Assembly (NCBI GenBank): GCA_029961745.1
Contig: CP124680.1
Coordinates: 434,001 to 498,000, forward strand
Reading direction: 5' to 3'
DNA from: Nocardioides sp. L-11A
GTDB lineage: Bacteria; Actinomycetota; Actinomycetes; Propionibacteriales; Nocardioidaceae
DNA length: 64,000 bases
This document shows positions 61,928-64,000 of the stretch, piece after piece. A program made the translations under genes and the position numbers. The stretch's first letter is position 1, and each line of letters begins with the position of its first letter. A model generated the notes under the pieces. It saw only the letters and a list, made by a program, of their open reading frames with translations, searched no databases and was not told where the DNA came from.

Positions 61928-63379
61928 ATGACCGATTCACGATCCACCTCTGCGCCAGGCCCCGGCTCGGCCGGCCCCCTGCTCGAGGCGCGGAGCGTCG
62001 ACTACGTGCCGCCGCACGAGCGGTACGGCTCGGCGAAGAGCCTCTTCACCCTGTGGTTCGGCGGCACGGCGATGGGGGTCACGCTGCTGACCGGATCCCT
62101 GGCCGCGCTGACGGACCTCAGCCTGTTCTGGAGCGTCGTCGCGATCATCGTCGGCACGCTCATCGGCGTCGTCTTCGTGGCCTACCACTCGGCCCAGGGG
62201 CCGGTTCTCGGTCTCCCGCAGATGATCCAGTCGCGCGCCCAGTTCGGGTTCTTCGGAGCCAACCTGCCGCTCGTCGTCGTCATCGCGATGTACCTCGGGT
62301 TCTTCGGGGGCGGCGCGATCCTCGCCGGCCAGGCGGCCGGCGAGCTCTTCGGGATGAGCGCCAAGGCGGGCATCTTCGTCAGCGGCCTCATCTCGATCGT
62401 CCTGGTGGTCTTCGGCTACGACGTCCTCCACCGGGTGGCCAAGGTCCTCACGCCGGTGTTCATCGTCGCGTTCGCCGTCCTCACCGTCGCGCTGGTCGCG
62501 AACTGGCCGGGAGCGGGCGACCGGGTCGTGGCGGAGAACGGGTTCTCGGCGACCGGGTTCTTCTTCGTCCTCGGGATCGTCGCCGCGTACTTCATCACCT
62601 ACGGGCCGTACGTCGCCGACTACTCGCGCTACCTCCCGGAGTCCACGAGCCACGCGGAGACCTTCTGGTACACCTACGCCGGCATGGCGCTGGCCGGGAT
62701 CTGGTTCATGTCGCTCGGGGCGGCGATCCAGATCGGCTACAGCCGGCTCCCGATCGTCGAGGCGCTCGCGGCGGCGGGAGACAGCGCGGGCGGCGTACTG
62801 CGGTTCGTCGTCCTCCTGGCCCTGCTGGTCGGACTCATCAACATCGGCGCGCTCAACATCTACGGCGCGGCGATGTCGGGCATGACCATCGCGACCTCGT
62901 TCCTGAGCCAGGTGCGGCCGACCAAGGGGCTGCGGATGACGTTCATGCTGGCCACCGGCGCCGTGGGCACGGTCGGGGCGTCGCTGTTGTCCGGGGACCT
63001 CATCGTCTCCTACGAGAACTTCATCTTCTTCCTGATCGCCTTCCTCGTCCCGTGGTCGGCGATCAACCTCGCCGACTTCTACGTCGTCGCTCGCGGTGAG
63101 TACGACGTCAAGGCGCTCTTCGACCCGCAGGGTCGCTACGGCCTCTTCAACGGGCCCGGTGTGCTCGCCTACGTCATCGGCTGCGCCGCGCTCGCCCCCT
63201 TCGTCTCGACCGTCTACTGGAGCGGGCCGATCGCGAAGGAGCTGGGCTTCGACATCTCGTGGCTGGTCGGACTCGTCGTCCCCGCCGCGCTCTATATCGT
63301 CATCTGCCGCGTCTGGCGGTCGCGTCCTACGGTGGACGAGCTGATCGCCCCGCGGGTCGACGCATTCGACCAGGCCTGA
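61928..63379 (+). CDS. NCS1 family permease (nucleobase/hydantoin-type)
   Basis: A 483-aa transporter with about 12 helices. The N-terminus SVDYVPPHERYGSAKSLFTLWFGGTAMGVTLLTG and QSRAQFGFFGANLPLVV are NCS1 blocks. NCS1 carriers import cytosine, purines, hydantoins or allantoin with a cation. ATG at 61928 with GGAG 6 bases upstream; ATG 61916 is possible. It precedes the nitrilase by 29 bases, so it may import a nitrogenous substrate of the pathway rather than a nucleobase. Confidence 0.9.
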   Translation: MTDSRSTSAPGPGSAGPLLEARSVDYVPPHERYGSAKSLFTLWFGGTAMGVTLLTGSLAALTDLSLFWSVVAIIVGTLIGVVFVAYHSAQGPVLGLPQMIQSRAQFGFFGANLPLVVVIAMYLGFFGGGAILAGQAAGELFGMSAKAGIFVSGLISIVLVVFGYDVLHRVAKVLTPVFIVAFAVLTVALVANWPGAGDRVVAENGFSATGFFFVLGIVAAYFITYGPYVADYSRYLPESTSHAETFWYTYAGMALAGIWFMSLGAAIQIGYSRLPIVEALAAAGDSAGGVLRFVVLLALLVGLINIGALNIYGAAMSGMTIATSFLSQVRPTKGLRMTFMLATGAVGTVGASLLSGDLIVSYENFIFFLIAFLVPWSAINLADFYVVARGEYDVKALFDPQGRYGLFNGPGVLAYVIGCAALAPFVSTVYWSGPIAKELGFDISWLVGLVVPAALYIVICRVWRSRPTVDELIAPRVDAFDQA

Positions 63380-63408
63380 TGGTCACCGACTCGAGAGGAA
63401 CAGAACCC

Positions 63409-64000
63409 ATGGCACACATCGACCCGATCGTGCGGGTGGCCGCGGTGCAGGCCGCGCCCGTCTGGATGGACAAGGACAAGTCGGTCGACAAGGCGATCCA
63501 GCTCATCGACGATGCGGCCGCGCGCGGCGCCCAGCTGGTCGCGTTCGGCGAGAGCTGGCTGCCCGGCTTCCCCTTCTGGATCTGGCTGGGTGCGCCGGCC
63601 TGGGGGAGCGACTACTTCGTCGAGCTCCACCAGAACGCCGTCGAGATCGACGGGCCCGAGCTCCGGGCCCTTCGTGCCGCTGCCCGGCGCGCGGGCGTCG
63701 AGGTGGTGATGGGAGCCACGGAACGTGACGGCGGCAGCCTCTACTGCACGCTGTTCTTCATCGGCGCCGACGGCTCGCTGCGCGGGCGCCATCGCAAGCT
63801 CAAGCCCACGCACGTCGAGCGCAGCGTGTGGGGCGAGGGCGACGGCAGCGACCTCTTCGTCCTCGACACCCCCCTCGGCAGGATCGGCGGCCTCAACTGC
63901 TGGGAGCACCTGCAGCCGCTGTCGAAGTACGCGATGTACGCCGCCGGGGAGCAGATCCACATCGCGGCCTGGCCGGCCCTGTCCATCTATCGGGAGCAGG
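63409..64000 (+). CDS. Nitrilase (aromatic/arylacetonitrilase-like), 5' part, cut by window end
   Basis: Hydrolyses nitriles to carboxylic acid plus ammonia. The catalytic triad is present in the visible 197 residues: Glu48 (FGESWLPGF), Lys130 (HRKLKPTHVER) and Cys164 (GGLNCWEH), plus WGEGDGSDL and GEQIHIAAWP, which are nitrilase signatures. ATG 63409 with GAGAGGAA upstream; an in-frame ATG 63379 overlaps the permease stop. Completes an aldoxime to nitrile to acid route with the haem dehydratase. Confidence 0.92.
   Translation, partial: MAHIDPIVRVAAVQAAPVWMDKDKSVDKAIQLIDDAAARGAQLVAFGESWLPGFPFWIWLGAPAWGSDYFVELHQNAVEIDGPELRALRAAARRAGVEVVMGATERDGGSLYCTLFFIGADGSLRGRHRKLKPTHVERSVWGEGDGSDLFVLDTPLGRIGGLNCWEHLQPLSKYAMYAAGEQIHIAAWPALSIYREQ

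Overview
This is chromosomal DNA of a very GC-rich actinobacterium, most likely a Nocardioides-type member of the Propionibacteriales. The pointers are an acyl-CoA carboxylase with the actinobacterial epsilon subunit, an actinobacterial MenB, RecBCD, a KstD-like flavoprotein, MMPL export, many GTG starts, frequent ATGA/GTGA gene overlaps, and a recurring -10 hexamer ending 6-8 nt before the start codon (leaderless transcripts). No rRNA, tRNA, CRISPR array or intact integrase/transposase was seen.

Layout. 1-5580: end of an MFS transporter, the accD-accE-accA carboxylase operon (minus) with a divergent TetR, and an SRPBCC protein. 5733-10023: secreted subtilase, small alarmone synthetase, Na+/H+ antiporter and a small protein. 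10020-14660: a cell-surface unit, an LPDTG-anchored protein beside a 1304-aa secreted protein that combines a beta-propeller, DUF11 repeats and a C-terminal sortase domain. 14796-27018: MalT-like LuxR regulator, zinc-type dehydrogenase, KstD-like dehydrogenase, and an mmpL-tetR pair bracketed by inverted regulatory modules; then an adenylate cyclase and small genes. 27105-36343: secreted Ig-like protein, membrane protein, two-component system, lipoprotein, acetyltransferase, patatin, a tandem TetR fusion and a Phd/VapC pair. 36391-45040: recC-recB-recD as one overlapping operon. 45134-49356: ACT protein, lipoprotein, deazaflavin oxidoreductase, merR-thioredoxin operon, menB.

49342-55355 is the accessory part. 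The 3' end of menB (encoding PWYY-stop) recurs twice downstream, dividing about 6 kb into two tandem segments with CGTGGCA repeats near their ends. This looks like two decayed integrative elements inserted at the menB 3' end. Cargo: AbiEi/AbiEii with a palindromic operator reaching the start codon, two frameshifted genes, an addiction-module antitoxin whose ParE-like toxin has an in-frame stop, and several unknown proteins. A truncated monooxygenase-like fragment lies just past the last att copy.

55876-59481 is a second secreted protein ending in the same Ig-like plus sortase module. 59789-64000 is a catabolic locus: haem aldoxime dehydratase, LysR regulator, NCS1 permease and a nitrilase cut by the window end, which together would convert an aldoxime to a nitrile and then to a carboxylic acid.
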